A DNA stretch of 57,792 nt, taken from the NCBI GenBank assembly GCA_034211275.1, contig JAXHTF010000021.1, positions 1 through 57,792 on the forward strand, read 5' to 3'. The notes under the pieces were generated by a model that searched no databases, was not told the origin of the DNA, and was given only the letters and a program-made list of their open reading frames with translations. The number at the start of each line of letters is the position of its first letter. Within the stretch, counting starts at the first letter, position 1. This stretch comes from Acidobacteriota bacterium (GTDB lineage: Bacteria; Acidobacteriota; Thermoanaerobaculia; Multivoradales; JAHZIX01). Positions 33,513 to 44,748 of the stretch are shown piece after piece. Both the position numbers and the translations under genes were made by a program.

Positions 33513-35740
33513 TTAGAGCAGCTCGAGGTTGGCATAGCGGGCGATGAGCTTGCGCTTGCCGGAGCTCTGGAAGAAGACGCTGATCTTCATCTGGTCGCCT
33601 TCGCCGTCGATCTCCAGCACCACGCCGGAGCCCAGGGTGGGGTGGCGGACGCGGCTGCCGCGTTGCAGGCCGGAGCCGCCGGAGTCGTCGGCGACGGGCT
33701 CCACCGAAGGGTCGGAGCTGGTGCGCGGGGTGGGGCGGCCAAAGAAGTCGTAGACGCCCTGGGCCCGCTGGACGCCGCGGTCGAAGAGGCTGGGGCTGTC
33801 GGTGACGTCCAGGTGCTCCTCGGGAATCTCCGCCAGGAATGGTGAGGGTTGCTGGTCCTGGTAGCGGCCGGCGATGCGCCGGCGTCGGCAGGTGGTGAGG
33901 AGGAGTCGCTCCCGGGCGCGGGTCATGCCGACATAGAGCAGGCGGCGCTCCTCTTCCAGATCCTCGGCGGTCTTGTTGGCGTTGTAGTGGGGCAGCAGCC
34001 CCTCTTCCAATCCCGCCACCGCCACCACCGGAAACTCCAGGCCCTTGGCACTGTGCAGGGTCATGAGGGTCACCCCCTCGCGGCCCTTCCAGGAGTCCGT
34101 GTCGCTGACCAGCGCCACCCGGTCGAGGAAGGCGGTGAGGACGTCGTCGTCCTCCCCGCGGTAGGCGTAGGACTCGGTGAAGTCTTGGGCGGCGGAGAGG
34201 AACTCGCGGATATTCTCCAGCCGCGCCTGGCCGTCGGAGTCGTTGGAGTTGTAGAGATCCGTGTAGGAGGTGGCCTCCAGCAGCTGGTCGAGGAGCGCCG
34301 GCAGGGGTAGCTGCTGGGCTAGCTTCTGGAGCGTGATCATCAGATCCCGGAAGCTCGACAGGGCGCGGGCGCTACGGCTGGGGAAGTTGCCGAATTCCTG
34401 CAGCTGGAGCACGTCCCAGAGCGGCTGGCGAAGCTCCTGGGCGCGGCTTTCCAGCAGGTCCCGGGTGCCCTTGCCGATGCCCCGGGGAGGCTGGTTCAGG
34501 ATGCGCCCCAGGGAGAGCTCGTCCTGGGGATTGCGGATCGCCCGCAGATAGGCCACCAGGTCTTTGATCTCCGCCCGGTCGTAGAAGCGGGTGCCGCCCA
34601 CCAGCTCGTAGGGCATGCCCCGGCGCAGCAGCTCGTCCTCCAGGGCGCGGGTCTGGGCGTTGGTGCGCACCAGGATGGCCATCCCCGCCAGCGGGTAGTC
34701 GTCCTGGAGGCGGCGGAAATTGGTCACCAGCCAGCGGGCCTCGTCGCCCTCGTCGGCGGCGCGGTAGAGCTGGATGTCCTCGCCGGCGCCGTCCTCCGTC
34801 CACAGCTGCTTGCCGCGGCGGCTGCGGTTGTGGGCCACCAGGGCGCCGGAGGCGTCGAGAATGGTCTGGGTGGAGCGGTAGTTGCGCTCCAGCTTGCGCA
34901 CGGTGGCGCCGGGGAATTCCTGCTCGAAGCCGAGGATGTTGTCCAGGTCGGCGCCGCGCCAGCGGTAAATGCCCTGGTCCTCGTCGCCGACGGCGGTGAG
35001 GTTGCCGTTCTTCCCGGCCAGCGCTTTGACCAGCCGCAGCTGGGCGTGGTTGGTGTCCTGGAACTCATCCACCAGCAGATAGTCCACCTGGCTTCTCAAG
35101 CGCTCCCCCAGCTTGCCCTCGTCTTCCAGCAGGCGCACCGCCAACAGGATCATGTCGTCGAAGTCGACGGTGGAGCCCTGGCGCAGCAGGTGTTGGTAAC
35201 GGCGGTAGACCGGGACGATTTTGCGTTGGAAGAAGCCTTCCGCTCGCGCCTCGAAGGCTTGGGGGTCGAGGAGGCGGTTCTTGGCGCTGCTGATGGCCGA
35301 CAGCACCGCCCGCGGCGGGAAAGAACGCTCGGACAGCTCTTCCATCTCCAGAGCCTTCTTCACCAGCTTGAGTTGGTCGCTGGAGTCGGCGATGGCGAAG
35401 TCCCGGCGCAGGCCCACCCGCTCCCCGTAGCGGCGCAGCAGGCGCAGGGCGAAGCGGTGGAAGGTGCCGACGAAGGAGCGCAGGGGCGAGCGCTGGACCA
35501 GCATCTCCACCCGCTCGCGCATCTCCGACGCTGCCTTGTTGGTGAAGGTGACGGCGACGATGCGCGCCGGGTCCACCTCCTGTTCGCCGATCAGCCAGGC
35601 GATGCGGTAGGTGATCACCCGGGTCTTACCGGAGCCGGCGCCGGCGATCACCAGCTGGGGGCCCTCGCCGTGGGTGACGGCGGCCAGCTGCTCCGGGTTG
35701 AGCTCGCTCACGAGGTCGGGGGTGGCGGCGGCGCGGCGCA

Positions 35741-35744
<4 letters not shown>
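33513..35744 (-). CDS. UvrD/PcrA-type superfamily I DNA helicase
   Basis: A 743-residue ATP-dependent 3'-5' DNA helicase. The Q-motif-like LNPEQLAAVTHGEGPQLVIAGAGSGKTRVITYRIAWLI holds motif I (about 20-52). Motif Ia is AVTFTNKAASEMRER, motif II DEFQDT, motif III GDEDQGIYRWRGA, motif IV ERNYRSTQTILDA, motif V MTLHSAKGLEFPVV, motif VI YVGMTRARERLLL. The C-terminal basic/beta segment (GSRVRHPTLGSGVVLEIDGEGDQMKISVFF) resembles the Tudor-like domain of PcrA, which contacts RNA polymerase. ATG 35744 overlaps the glmS stop in an ATGA arrangement, so translation is coupled. Confidence 0.93.
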
Positions 35745-37567
<1,823 letters not shown>

Positions 37568-37571
37568 GGTC

Positions 37572-38984
37572 TTAGCTCTCCTCGTTCTTCTTCGGGCCGT
37601 TCTTCTTGCTGTTGGTCTTGTGGCGCCGCTCCGCCCAGCCTTCGACGTTGCGCTGGCGCTGGCGGCCGACCCCCAGCGCTCCCGCCGGTACGTCCTGAGT
37701 GATCACCGACCCGGCGGCGGTGGTAGCGCCGTCGCCCACCGACACCGGCGCCACCAGCATGGTGTCGCTGCCGACGAAGGCACCGCGGCCGATGTGGGTG
37801 ACGGATTTCTTCTCGCCATCGTAGTTGCAGGTCACCACGCCGGCGCCGATATTGGCCTCGGGGCCGATCTGGGCGTCGCCCAAATACGCCAGATGACCGG
37901 CCTTGACGCCGTCCTCCAGCCGCGACTTCTTGACCTCGACGAAGTTGCCGACGCCAACGCCGCGGCCCAGGTCCGCTCCCGGGCGCAACCGGGCGAAGGG
38001 GCCGACCCGGCTGTCGGCGCCTACCCGGGCGCCGTCGAGAACGCTGTAGGGCTTGATCTCGACGCCGTCCGCCACCTCCGCATCCCGCATCCAGGCACCC
38101 TGGTGCAGCTCGCAGCCGCTGCCGACGGTGGTCTGGCCGAGGAGGGTAACACCGCCGTGGATCACCGTGTCCTGGCCGACCTTCACCCCCGGCTCCACCG
38201 TCGCCGTGGCGGGATCGAGGAAGGTGACGCCGGAGTCCATCAGGCTCTCCACCGTTCGTTCCACCATCCGGCGATGAACCTGGGCCAGCTGGCGCCGGTT
38301 GTTGACGCCCCAGGCCTCGGCGGGGTCGTCCAGGGTCACCAGCTCGACCTGTTCACCGCCCTGGGCGGCGGCGGTCACTGCGTCGGTGAGGTAGAGCTCG
38401 CCCTGGGCGTTGTCCGTATCCAGGCGGTCCAAATAGTCGAAAATCTCCGGCGCCGGCAGGGCGTAGAGGCCGGCGTTGACGGTTTTCACCGCCAGCTCCT
38501 CGGGGTTCGCGTCGGCGGCCTCGACGATGCGCGCCAGACCGCCGCTGGCGTCGGGGATCACCCGTCCCAGGCGTCCCGGCTCGTCAAGGTCCGCCACCGC
38601 CAGGGAGCCCCAACCGGGGCTCGCCGCCAGCCGCTGGAGGGTTGCCGCCGAAACCAGGGGCACGTCACCGCTGAGCACTAGCAGCCGGCTCTCGCCGTCG
38701 ATCTCCGGCGCCGCCTGGGCGAGGGCGTGGCCGGTGCCGTTCTGTTCCTCCTGGAGCACGCAGACCACGTCGTCCGCTGCCACCGCGGCGCGCAACTGGT
38801 CGGCACCGTGGCCCACCACCACTACCAGGCGCTGGCAGCCGGCGGCGCGGGCGGCGTCCAGGACCCAGGAGATCATTGGCCGGCCGGCCACCGGGTGCAG
38901 GACTTTGGGTAGCGACGAGCGCATGCGGGTGCCCTTGCCGGCGGCCAGGATCACGGCGGTCAGGGGACGGGTTTCAGAGTGCAT
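37572..38984 (-). CDS. glmU: Bifunctional GlmU: N-acetylglucosamine-1-P uridyltransferase / glucosamine-1-P acetyltransferase
   Basis: A 470-residue protein with an N-terminal nucleotidyltransferase domain (AVILAAGKGTRMRSSLPKVLHPVAGRPM, then VLQEEQNGTGHAL, about residues 9-95) and a C-terminal left-handed beta-helix of hexapeptide repeats (residues ~250-440: PGVKVGQDTVIHGGVTLLGQTTVG through VEVKKSRLEDGVKAGHLAYLGDAQIG). It acetylates GlcN-1-P and then makes UDP-GlcNAc. ATG 38984 is chosen, after a GAGGTG site; 14 extra upstream codons are Arg/Pro-rich and not conserved. It is adjacent to glmS (4 bp) and 69 bp after yvcK. Confidence 0.95.
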   Translation of the reverse strand: MHSETRPLTAVILAAGKGTRMRSSLPKVLHPVAGRPMISWVLDAARAAGCQRLVVVVGHGADQLRAAVAADDVVCVLQEEQNGTGHALAQAAPEIDGESRLLVLSGDVPLVSAATLQRLAASPGWGSLAVADLDEPGRLGRVIPDASGGLARIVEAADANPEELAVKTVNAGLYALPAPEIFDYLDRLDTDNAQGELYLTDAVTAAAQGGEQVELVTLDDPAEAWGVNNRRQLAQVHRRMVERTVESLMDSGVTFLDPATATVEPGVKVGQDTVIHGGVTLLGQTTVGSGCELHQGAWMRDAEVADGVEIKPYSVLDGARVGADSRVGPFARLRPGADLGRGVGVGNFVEVKKSRLEDGVKAGHLAYLGDAQIGPEANIGAGVVTCNYDGEKKSVTHIGRGAFVGSDTMLVAPVSVGDGATTAAGSVITQDVPAGALGVGRQRQRNVEGWAERRHKTNSKKNGPKKNEES

Positions 38985-39053
38985 GATCACCTCACGGATT
39001 CTCGGTCTAGGCGCTCGCGGCGCCAAGGCGGCGAGCTTGGAGCGGCGCTCCGG

Positions 39054-40151
39054 TCAGCGGTTGGCGCGTTCCATCAGCTCGAGCACCGCTCGGCTGAGCT
39101 TGTCGGGATCGTGGCGCAACAATGGGCCTTCGGCAAGGAGATCTCGTGGCAAGACTTGGACTCCCCGGGCCTCGATCTCCTCTTCTTCCACACTCACCGG
39201 ATGAGCCCCGGTCTGGGCGTATTCTCGCAGACGCCGCGGCGGCAGCTCGCCGTCGTGGACCACCACCGCGTCCACCAGCCCTTCGCCGGCATGGCGTTCG
39301 ATGGCTTGCAGATGGTCGAGGGCGCTCATATCGTCGGTTTCGCCGGGCTGAGTCATGAGATTGAGCAGCAGCACCACCCGCGCCGGACTGTCCCGAATCG
39401 CCTCGCGGATGCCCGGGATCAGTAGATTCGGCAGGATCGAGGTGTAGAGGGAGCCGGGGCCCAGGGCGATGAGATCGGCTTCCCGCAGCGCCCGGGCGGC
39501 GGGGGTGAAGGCCGCCGGCGCCGACGGGTCGAGCTCCAGGGTCTCCAGCCGTTCGCCGGAGTGTCCCACCGCCACCTCTCCTTCGTAGACCTGACCGGAG
39601 CATCCCCAGCCCCGCAGCCGCACGTCGGTGAGGGTGGCGGGGAGGATGCGGCCCCGCACCGACAGAATCGACTCGGCGGTGAGGATGGCCTGGTAAAAGT
39701 CGCCGGTGATGCCGGTGAGGGCGGTGAGGAAGAGGTTGCCGAAGGAGTGCCCCGAGAGGCCGTCGCCGGTGGGAAAACGGTATTGGAAGAGCCGCGCGAG
39801 CAGATCTTCATCGTCCGCCAGAGCAACGATGCAATTGCGGATGTCCCCCGGCGGCAGAACCCCGAAGTCGCGGCGCAGCCGGCCCGAGGAGCCACCGTCG
39901 TCGGTGACCGTCACCACTGCTGTCAGCTGTCTCAGGGAGCCTTCGCCGACCCGATGCTTGAGCCCCCGCAGGACCACCGCCAGGCCGGTGCCGCCGCCCA
40001 CCGCCACCAGTCTGCCGGTGGCGGGCTCGTCGGTGGCCTGGGGGTCGGTGGCGTGCCCTTCCGTGGCGAGGCCGTCCTCAGGAGGGCTGGAAGAACTCTT
40101 CGAGCTGGCTCTCCTTGCGGACCGCCTCGAAGTCGGGGTCGTGGTAGGCAT
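39054..40151 (-). CDS. yvcK: YvcK/CofD-like gluconeogenesis factor
   Basis: A 365-residue cytoplasmic protein of the YvcK/CofD-like family, which binds UDP-GlcNAc in some bacteria and links envelope synthesis with carbon metabolism. Signatures are VAVGGGTGLAVVLRGLK (from residue 49), TVTDDGGSSGRLRRDFGVLPPGDIRNCIVALA, and GPGSLYTSILPNLLIPGIREAI. The first 48 residues before the Rossmann motif are low-complexity Ser/Thr/Ala. With ATG 40151 the gene overlaps the upstream repeat-protein gene by 74 bp; a later non-ATG start within or after the overlap is possible. It sits directly upstream of glmU, which is suggestive given the UDP-GlcNAc connection. Confidence 0.85.
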   Translation of the reverse strand: MPTTTPTSRRSARRASSKSSSSPPEDGLATEGHATDPQATDEPATGRLVAVGGGTGLAVVLRGLKHRVGEGSLRQLTAVVTVTDDGGSSGRLRRDFGVLPPGDIRNCIVALADDEDLLARLFQYRFPTGDGLSGHSFGNLFLTALTGITGDFYQAILTAESILSVRGRILPATLTDVRLRGWGCSGQVYEGEVAVGHSGERLETLELDPSAPAAFTPAARALREADLIALGPGSLYTSILPNLLIPGIREAIRDSPARVVLLLNLMTQPGETDDMSALDHLQAIERHAGEGLVDAVVVHDGELPPRRLREYAQTGAHPVSVEEEEIEARGVQVLPRDLLAEGPLLRHDPDKLSRAVLELMERANR

Positions 40152-40707
40152 AGACGCGGTTCTTTGGGTTCATTTCCGCCGCCCGGACCAAGCTCGCGAG
40201 GGCTTTGTCTGCTTCTTCCTGGAGCGCGTAGATGGAGGCTTCCAGATAGGTGAAGCGCTCGTCCTTCGAGTGCTTCTTGCACAGCTTCAGGGCGTCGTCG
40301 TACTGGCCCTGATTCTTCTGGTAGACCGCCAGCAGGAAGGGGTCCTCGGCGGTGTCGTCCGCTCCGTCACCGATCTGGGCAGCGCAGACCTGCAGCATCT
40401 GGCGAGCTTTCTCCGCCACGTCCGGAAGATCGGTGTTGGCGGCGGCGGTTTCCAGGGCTTTCTGAGCCTTCTTCCACTGGCCCTTTTGCATCGCTTCCAC
40501 GCCTTCGGCGTAGGCGTCCACCGCCGGGTCGTCGTAGAAGTCCACCGGTGCCGGCCCGGAGTCTTTGGCCCGCAGGCTCAACTCCTGAAGCTTCTCGGTC
40601 ACCGAGTCCACGTCGGTGTCGAAGCGCTCCGCCAGCTCCGCCAGCGTCTTGGTTTCAGCGTATCGTTTGAGATAGGAGATCTCTTTTTTCTGCCAGTCCT
40701 TGGCCAT
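40078..40707 (-). CDS. Helical repeat (TPR-like) protein, 209 aa
   Basis: A 209-residue cytoplasmic protein. The start MAKDWQKKEISYLKRYAETKTLAELAERFDTDVDSVTEKLQEL looks like a helix-turn-helix-type segment. TPR-like helical pairs follow: AVDAYAEGVEAMQKGQWKKAQKALETAAA, DPFLLAVYQKNQGQYDDALKLCKKHS, RFTYLEASIYALQEEADKALASLVRAAEMNPKN. It ends in EAVRKESQLEEFFQPS. ATG 40707 has an AGGAAAG site. It lies 25 bp after mglA and may be an adaptor or regulator within the MglAB-YvcK run. I do not recognise a named family. Confidence 0.8.
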   Translation of the reverse strand: MAKDWQKKEISYLKRYAETKTLAELAERFDTDVDSVTEKLQELSLRAKDSGPAPVDFYDDPAVDAYAEGVEAMQKGQWKKAQKALETAAANTDLPDVAEKARQMLQVCAAQIGDGADDTAEDPFLLAVYQKNQGQYDDALKLCKKHSKDERFTYLEASIYALQEEADKALASLVRAAEMNPKNRVYAYHDPDFEAVRKESQLEEFFQPS

Positions 40708-40732
40708 ACTTTCAGTCTTTCCTGTCGATGAT

Positions 40733-41317
40733 CTATCGCTTGCGCAGCTCGATGAGGATCTGCTTGGCGACGGACTTGAGAGTGTCGAAGACCCCCTTGC
40801 CGGTAGTCGCGATGCCCTCGAAGGTGGGTTCGCGCTTGTAGTTGAGAATGCGGTACATCTCGTCCACCGAGACGACGTCGGGTAGGTCTCGTTTGTTGAA
40901 TTGGAGAGCGTAGGGGATGGTCTTGAGGTCGAATCCGTTCTCTTCCAGGTTGACGCCCAGATTGCGAATGGATTCGATGTTGGCCTCCATCCGTGGCTCC
41001 TGGCTATCGGCCACGAAGACCACGCCATCGACACCCTTGAGGATCAGCTTGCGGCTGGCGTCGTAGAACACCTGGCCGGGCACCGTGTAGAGGTGAAAAC
41101 GGGTGGTGAATCCGCGGATGGTGCCCAAATCCAAGGGCAGAAAGTCGAAGAAGAGGGTCCGATCTGCTTCCGTGGCCAGGGAAATCATCTTCCCCCGAGC
41201 ATCGGGGGAGGTCTTGTTGTAGATGAACTGCAGGTTGGTCGTCTTGCCGCCGAGGCCGGGGCCGTAGTAGACGATCTTGCAGTTGATTTCCTTACTGGCG
41301 TAGTTGATAAACGCCAT
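40733..41317 (-). CDS. mglA: MglA-like Ras-superfamily polarity GTPase
   Basis: A 194-residue small GTPase. [29 protein letters not shown] gives the P-loop (GPGLGGKT, about residues 19-26). The G3 region, [15 protein letters not shown], has the MglA-type TVPGQ rather than DxxGQ. The G4 motif is FNKRDLP (NKRD, about 140). In Myxococcus MglA defines the leading pole and controls motility and septum position. The GAP/GEF partner MglB is encoded immediately upstream (116-bp gap). The whole gene is close to the family norm of about 195 residues. Confidence 0.95.
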   Translation of the reverse strand: MAFINYASKEINCKIVYYGPGLGGKTTNLQFIYNKTSPDARGKMISLATEADRTLFFDFLPLDLGTIRGFTTRFHLYTVPGQVFYDASRKLILKGVDGVVFVADSQEPRMEANIESIRNLGVNLEENGFDLKTIPYALQFNKRDLPDVVSVDEMYRILNYKREPTFEGIATTGKGVFDTLKSVAKQILIELRKR

Positions 41318-41433
41318 GCTACGAACCTCTGGTGGATCTATCGGTCATGACCATTGTGCGAGGGTTGGCGCTGGTCCCCGACGGCCCGGAGTCACAGCTG
41401 GTCGCTGGGATCGGCGCGCCTCGCCCCATCGCT

Positions 41434-41928
41434 CTACTCGCTGAATAGGGCGTCGATATCCTCGTCCGTAATCTCTGAGAAGGGACTTGCTTCCTGGCTT
41501 CCCGCCAGCCCCACGCTACTCTTCTGCGCCATCGATTCGAAGATCCGCTCCAGATCCGCATTGGCTCGCCGTACCCGCAGGCGGGTGAGGCCCAGCGACG
41601 AACGATCGTCGAAGATGACTACCAGGATGGCCCGCTTGGCCACGATGGAAATGTGAATGTGATCCTGCTGCCCCTCGTGGAAGAGCACCGAGAATTCTCG
41701 CTCACCGATGAGCTTGGCCAGTCCGTCGGTGGCAGCCACGTTGCCGGCGGTGAGGGAGGCCAGCGACGTGGTGTCGAACTGATCGGTCTCGCCGGCGGCG
41801 GCGATCTGCTGACCGTTTTTGTCGATCAGGAACACCGCTTTGCTGTTGGACTCTTGACGAAGGCGTTTTAGCGCCTCCTCGAGGCGCTGAAACTCGTCTT
41901 CGTAGAGAACGAAGTCTTCGGAGCTCAT
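41434..41928 (-). CDS. mglB: MglB-like roadblock/LC7 regulator of MglA
   Basis: A 164-residue roadblock/LC7-domain protein: FQRLEEALKRLRQESNSKAVFLIDKNGQQIAAAGETDQFDTTSLASLTAGNVAATDGLAKLIGEREFSVLFHEGQQDHIHISIVAKRAILVVIFDD is the canonical MglB sequence pattern. The C-terminal acidic helix (FSEITDEDIDALFSE) is also usual. It acts on MglA as a GAP-type regulator. It starts the minus-strand run with mglA. ATG 41928 is preceded by GAGGAAGAAG on the minus strand. Confidence 0.93.
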   Translation of the reverse strand: MSSEDFVLYEDEFQRLEEALKRLRQESNSKAVFLIDKNGQQIAAAGETDQFDTTSLASLTAGNVAATDGLAKLIGEREFSVLFHEGQQDHIHISIVAKRAILVVIFDDRSSLGLTRLRVRRANADLERIFESMAQKSSVGLAGSQEASPFSEITDEDIDALFSE

Positions 41929-42176
41929 CTTCTTCCTCTCCGCATCCGATGGGACGATGCTGCGGGCTCTCGGTCTGCGGCTGAACTACTCATAGTACGG
42001 CAAATCCGGGGTGGAGCGATAGGGCCGCGGTGAGCGACTCGGTGCTCAGCGGGGCTCGGTGGATCCCAACGGGGTCACCGAGGATCTCGCCAGCAGGCAA
42101 GGTATACCACGGGGTGGCCTCTTCGTACACCTCGGATGGTGATGGGTGAATATACACCCATTGGCCTCGAGGCGGC

Positions 42177-42671
42177 TCAACGGAAGAGCCTCCACCCGGT
42201 CAGGATGTCCCCTTCGGTGAGAATCACCTCGCCGGCACGCTCGACAAAAGGCAGAGGAACCGGCTTGCAACCGCCACCGCCGGCGTTGACCTCGGCGAGA
42301 CGGAAAGACTTGTCGCATTTGTTGCACACCACCCACGCACCCTCGGCGCGATAGCCTCGTTTGGTCTTGGCGCAGATCTCGTTGGCGTCGAAGGCCACCG
42401 CCAGCGCTCCCTCCTCGTCACGCCCGATGAAGAAGTCCACTTCCTGGTTGGCGGGATTGAGGAACCGGAAGAACTTCACCTCGGCGGGCTGCAAATCCGC
42501 GACGGAGATTCGCACCGTACCGTCTTTGGCCGGGGAAACCCGCTTGTGTCCGTGACTTCCAAAGCCGCCGCCGAGGGCAAACTGGAGGGTCAGGATCGCG
42601 ATGAAGAAAATCAGGACAAAGGCAAAGCCGTGCAGCGGCGTGATCTTGCGCATCGCTCTATTCTCGGCCAT
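42177..42671 (-). CDS. DUF2318-like membrane-anchored iron/thiol protein
   Basis: A 164-residue protein. It has one N-terminal membrane anchor (GFAFVLIFFIAILTLQFALGGG, about residues 14-35) and an extracytoplasmic domain. The domain has VRISVADLQPAEVKFFRFLNP…VDFFIGRDEEG and a Cys motif VCNKCDKSFRL, followed by GGGGCKPVPLP. These features match DUF2318 (FtrD-type) membrane proteins that carry Fe/heme or thiol ligands, so a role in metal import or redox is likely. ATG 42671 has AAGGA at suitable spacing; a start at 42710 would add MRLCHTKLVKDRT, which reads less like a membrane start. Confidence 0.75.
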   Translation of the reverse strand: MAENRAMRKITPLHGFAFVLIFFIAILTLQFALGGGFGSHGHKRVSPAKDGTVRISVADLQPAEVKFFRFLNPANQEVDFFIGRDEEGALAVAFDANEICAKTKRGYRAEGAWVVCNKCDKSFRLAEVNAGGGGCKPVPLPFVERAGEVILTEGDILTGWRLFR

Positions 42672-43288
42672 CGTCCGGTCCTTGACAAGCTTGGTATGGC
42701 ATAGCCTCATGCTGCTTCGGCGTGGAGTTTGTCCCGTTCAGGCTTCCGTGCCGAGGCGCCAGAGGGCCGGTAACTCCCTATAAACAATGAGAACTTGGCT
42801 CCTGGCAGGGAATTCTGTTATGGTGCCATAGCTTTAACAGCCTGGAGGCAGCCGAGGAACAACGCCGATTTGAAGCGTGGAATCGGACTGCCGCCGACGC
42901 CGATGCGGTCGTCGAGGGCATGTGCGTCGCTCCCGTGGGCGACTCTCGCCGCAGGGTCCAGCCGTCTTGCGGGGAGATCCGCGGCCGGGACAAGATCCGC
43001 TAGCGATGCGTAAGAAGGTTGGAAATCGAGAGATTCGGGAATGCGCTGGCCCCAGAGATCGGTTACCATGTGCCCATCGGCGTCAACCCAAAAATTTCCG
43101 GGCTCGAGCGCTCGTCGAATCGAGCGTCGTCCCTTCCCCCCGATGGTTGTCCGTTCGCCTGCCGAGCCGTTTCCCCGGCCGGTCTCTACATCGAAGATCA
43201 ACTCGGAAGAAGCTACGGACAGATTTTCCACAATTAGGTTTCACCTGACCCCGCCACGTAGGGTCAACGTATTTTCCGGAGGTACTCC
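42672..43288. other. Intergenic region, candidate promoter and possible gene remnant
   Basis: A 617-base stretch without a convincing gene. Plus-strand TTGGCT at 42796-42801 and TTATGG at 42818-42823 sit near sigma70 spacing. A frame open from 42791 to the stop at 43001-43003 has a protein-like composition (LEAAEEQRRFEAWNRTAADADAVVEGM) but no credible start. A minus-strand frame at 42818-43231 is also open. GC3 bias is weak on both strands, so I do not call either. Confidence 0.4.
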
Positions 43289-44617
43289 ATGACTTGCTCC
43301 CTGAAGCGTGCGGTTCTCGCCGTCGCGATTGTCTTCCTCGGCTTGACCAGCCTCCCCGCCGACGCTGGCACGATCTACGTCCCCCAGGCTGTCGATCAGG
43401 TGATCGACGGACGCCTCTATCAGACCGAGGTCTGGGCCACCAATCTAGGCGCCCAGGGGCGTCGCTTCGAGACGTATTTCATCCCGAGTCTCTCCAACGG
43501 TGTGAATCGCCCCGAAGAGATCGTCTACGACTTCACCGGCGTTCCGCCGCAGAGCTCCATCTTGGCCATCGGGGCCGCTCCCCAGGGCGAGATCGGCATG
43601 TTGGAGATCGCCGGCGCTCCGCAGCTCAACTTCGATGCCCGCCTGCGGGTCTTCGACGAGGGCGGCCAGCTGCTCTCCTCGACCCGCGTGCCGACCATCT
43701 CCGATGGCGACGTCCACCCCGGTGGGGACCTGGTGGCTCTGCTGGGCTTGAAGCACAGCTCCAGCGGCAGCAATACCTCGGTGGGCCTGATCAATATGTC
43801 TCAGGACCCCAACGAGTGCGCCATCTCCCTGGTCAAGGCCAGCGGTGAGGAGCTGACCAACACGTTCGTCACCACCATGATGCCCCTCTCCCACCGGGAG
43901 ATTCCCGACGTCTTCGGTCTGCTCGGTCTCGAAGAGTTGGCCGCCGGCCGTGCCGTGGTGACTTGCGCCGAGGACTTTTACGCCTACGCCGTGGTCTGGC
44001 AGGACAACCTGGACCAGGTGCTCTTCGTTCAGCCCGGTGACGCCCTGTCCTCGGACCTGGTGCGCCCCGGCGACGAGCCGCCGGTGCCGACCCTGGAGAT
44101 GAACGGCAACTTCTTCACCGCCACCCCCGGCGACTCCATCCGCGAGCTCGCTCTGCCGCTGGAGCCGGGAGTCAGCTACGACCGCATCGTCATCGACTTC
44201 GACCTGCGCCTCGGCCGCTACCAGAACGGCTTGTTCCACGCCATTTGCAGCCTGCGCCGCCTGGGAGGCCCGCCGCTGTACTTCGGGCTCTTCGCTCGCG
44301 GTAGCAACGCCCGCACCATCCTCGACCGCGGTGACGGCACCGATCTGAAGGTCGAAGGGCCCTGGACCGCCAACCAGCAGGTGCATGTGCAGATCATCTA
44401 CGATGCGGCCGCCGGCCGTTTCACCCTCAACGTGTCGCGGGCGGGAACGGTGTTCTACAGCACCTCTACCTTCATCACCTTCCGGGACATCTCCAACAAC
44501 GGCAACCCGGTGGGCATCCTGCTGGGGCAGGCCCGTCCGGCGGACGGTGGTGCCTACCAGCCGCCTCTGGGCTGGACCTACTCGAACCTGAAGGTGCAGG
44601 CCTTCGTCGACGAGTAA
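43289..44617 (+). CDS. Secreted hypothetical protein with C-terminal LamG-like domain
   Basis: A 442-residue exported protein. Strong GGAGG at an ideal distance supports ATG 43289. Signal peptide: MTCSLKRAVLAVAIVFLGLTSLPADA (about residues 1-26). The middle (about 27-250) is beta-rich (TIYVPQAVDQVIDGRLYQTEVWATNLGAQGRRFETYFIPSLSNG; FVTTMMPLSHREIPDVFGLLGL). Residues about 270-440 form a concanavalin/LamG-like jelly roll (DRIVIDFDLRLGRYQNGLFHAICSL…NVSRAGTVFYSTSTFITFRDIS). I cannot assign a function: binding of carbohydrate or matrix is possible. A strong terminator follows directly, so it is probably monocistronic. Confidence 0.8.
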   Translation: MTCSLKRAVLAVAIVFLGLTSLPADAGTIYVPQAVDQVIDGRLYQTEVWATNLGAQGRRFETYFIPSLSNGVNRPEEIVYDFTGVPPQSSILAIGAAPQGEIGMLEIAGAPQLNFDARLRVFDEGGQLLSSTRVPTISDGDVHPGGDLVALLGLKHSSSGSNTSVGLINMSQDPNECAISLVKASGEELTNTFVTTMMPLSHREIPDVFGLLGLEELAAGRAVVTCAEDFYAYAVVWQDNLDQVLFVQPGDALSSDLVRPGDEPPVPTLEMNGNFFTATPGDSIRELALPLEPGVSYDRIVIDFDLRLGRYQNGLFHAICSLRRLGGPPLYFGLFARGSNARTILDRGDGTDLKVEGPWTANQQVHVQIIYDAAAGRFTLNVSRAGTVFYSTSTFITFRDISNNGNPVGILLGQARPADGGAYQPPLGWTYSNLKVQAFVDE

Positions 44618-44672
44618 GACTCCGCTGCGGTCGCCCCGGGGGCCTCGTGCCGCCGGGACGACATCGTCCCCA

Positions 44673-44713
44673 AACCGCCCGCCGAGCCCGATGGCTCCGC
44701 GGGCGGTTTTTTC
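44673..44713 (+). terminator. Rho-independent terminator
   Basis: AACCGCCCGC (44673-44682) pairs with GCGGGCGGTT (44699-44708), followed directly by a run of T residues (44707-44712). It terminates the secreted LamG-like protein gene and separates it from the P1 peptidase gene. Confidence 0.9.
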
Positions 44714-44748
44714 TTGGCCGGAGGGCTTCGCTGGTAGGATTCCGGGCC

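Noticed and set aside
38984-39053. Upstream start extending glmU by 14 codons
   Set aside because: The extra residues are Arg/Pro-rich and not conserved, and a better RBS precedes ATG 38984.
42818-43231. Minus-strand 137-codon frame in the gap before the secreted LamG-like gene
   Set aside because: GTG start without a Shine-Dalgarno and conflicting plus-strand frames with equal composition; not supported enough to annotate.
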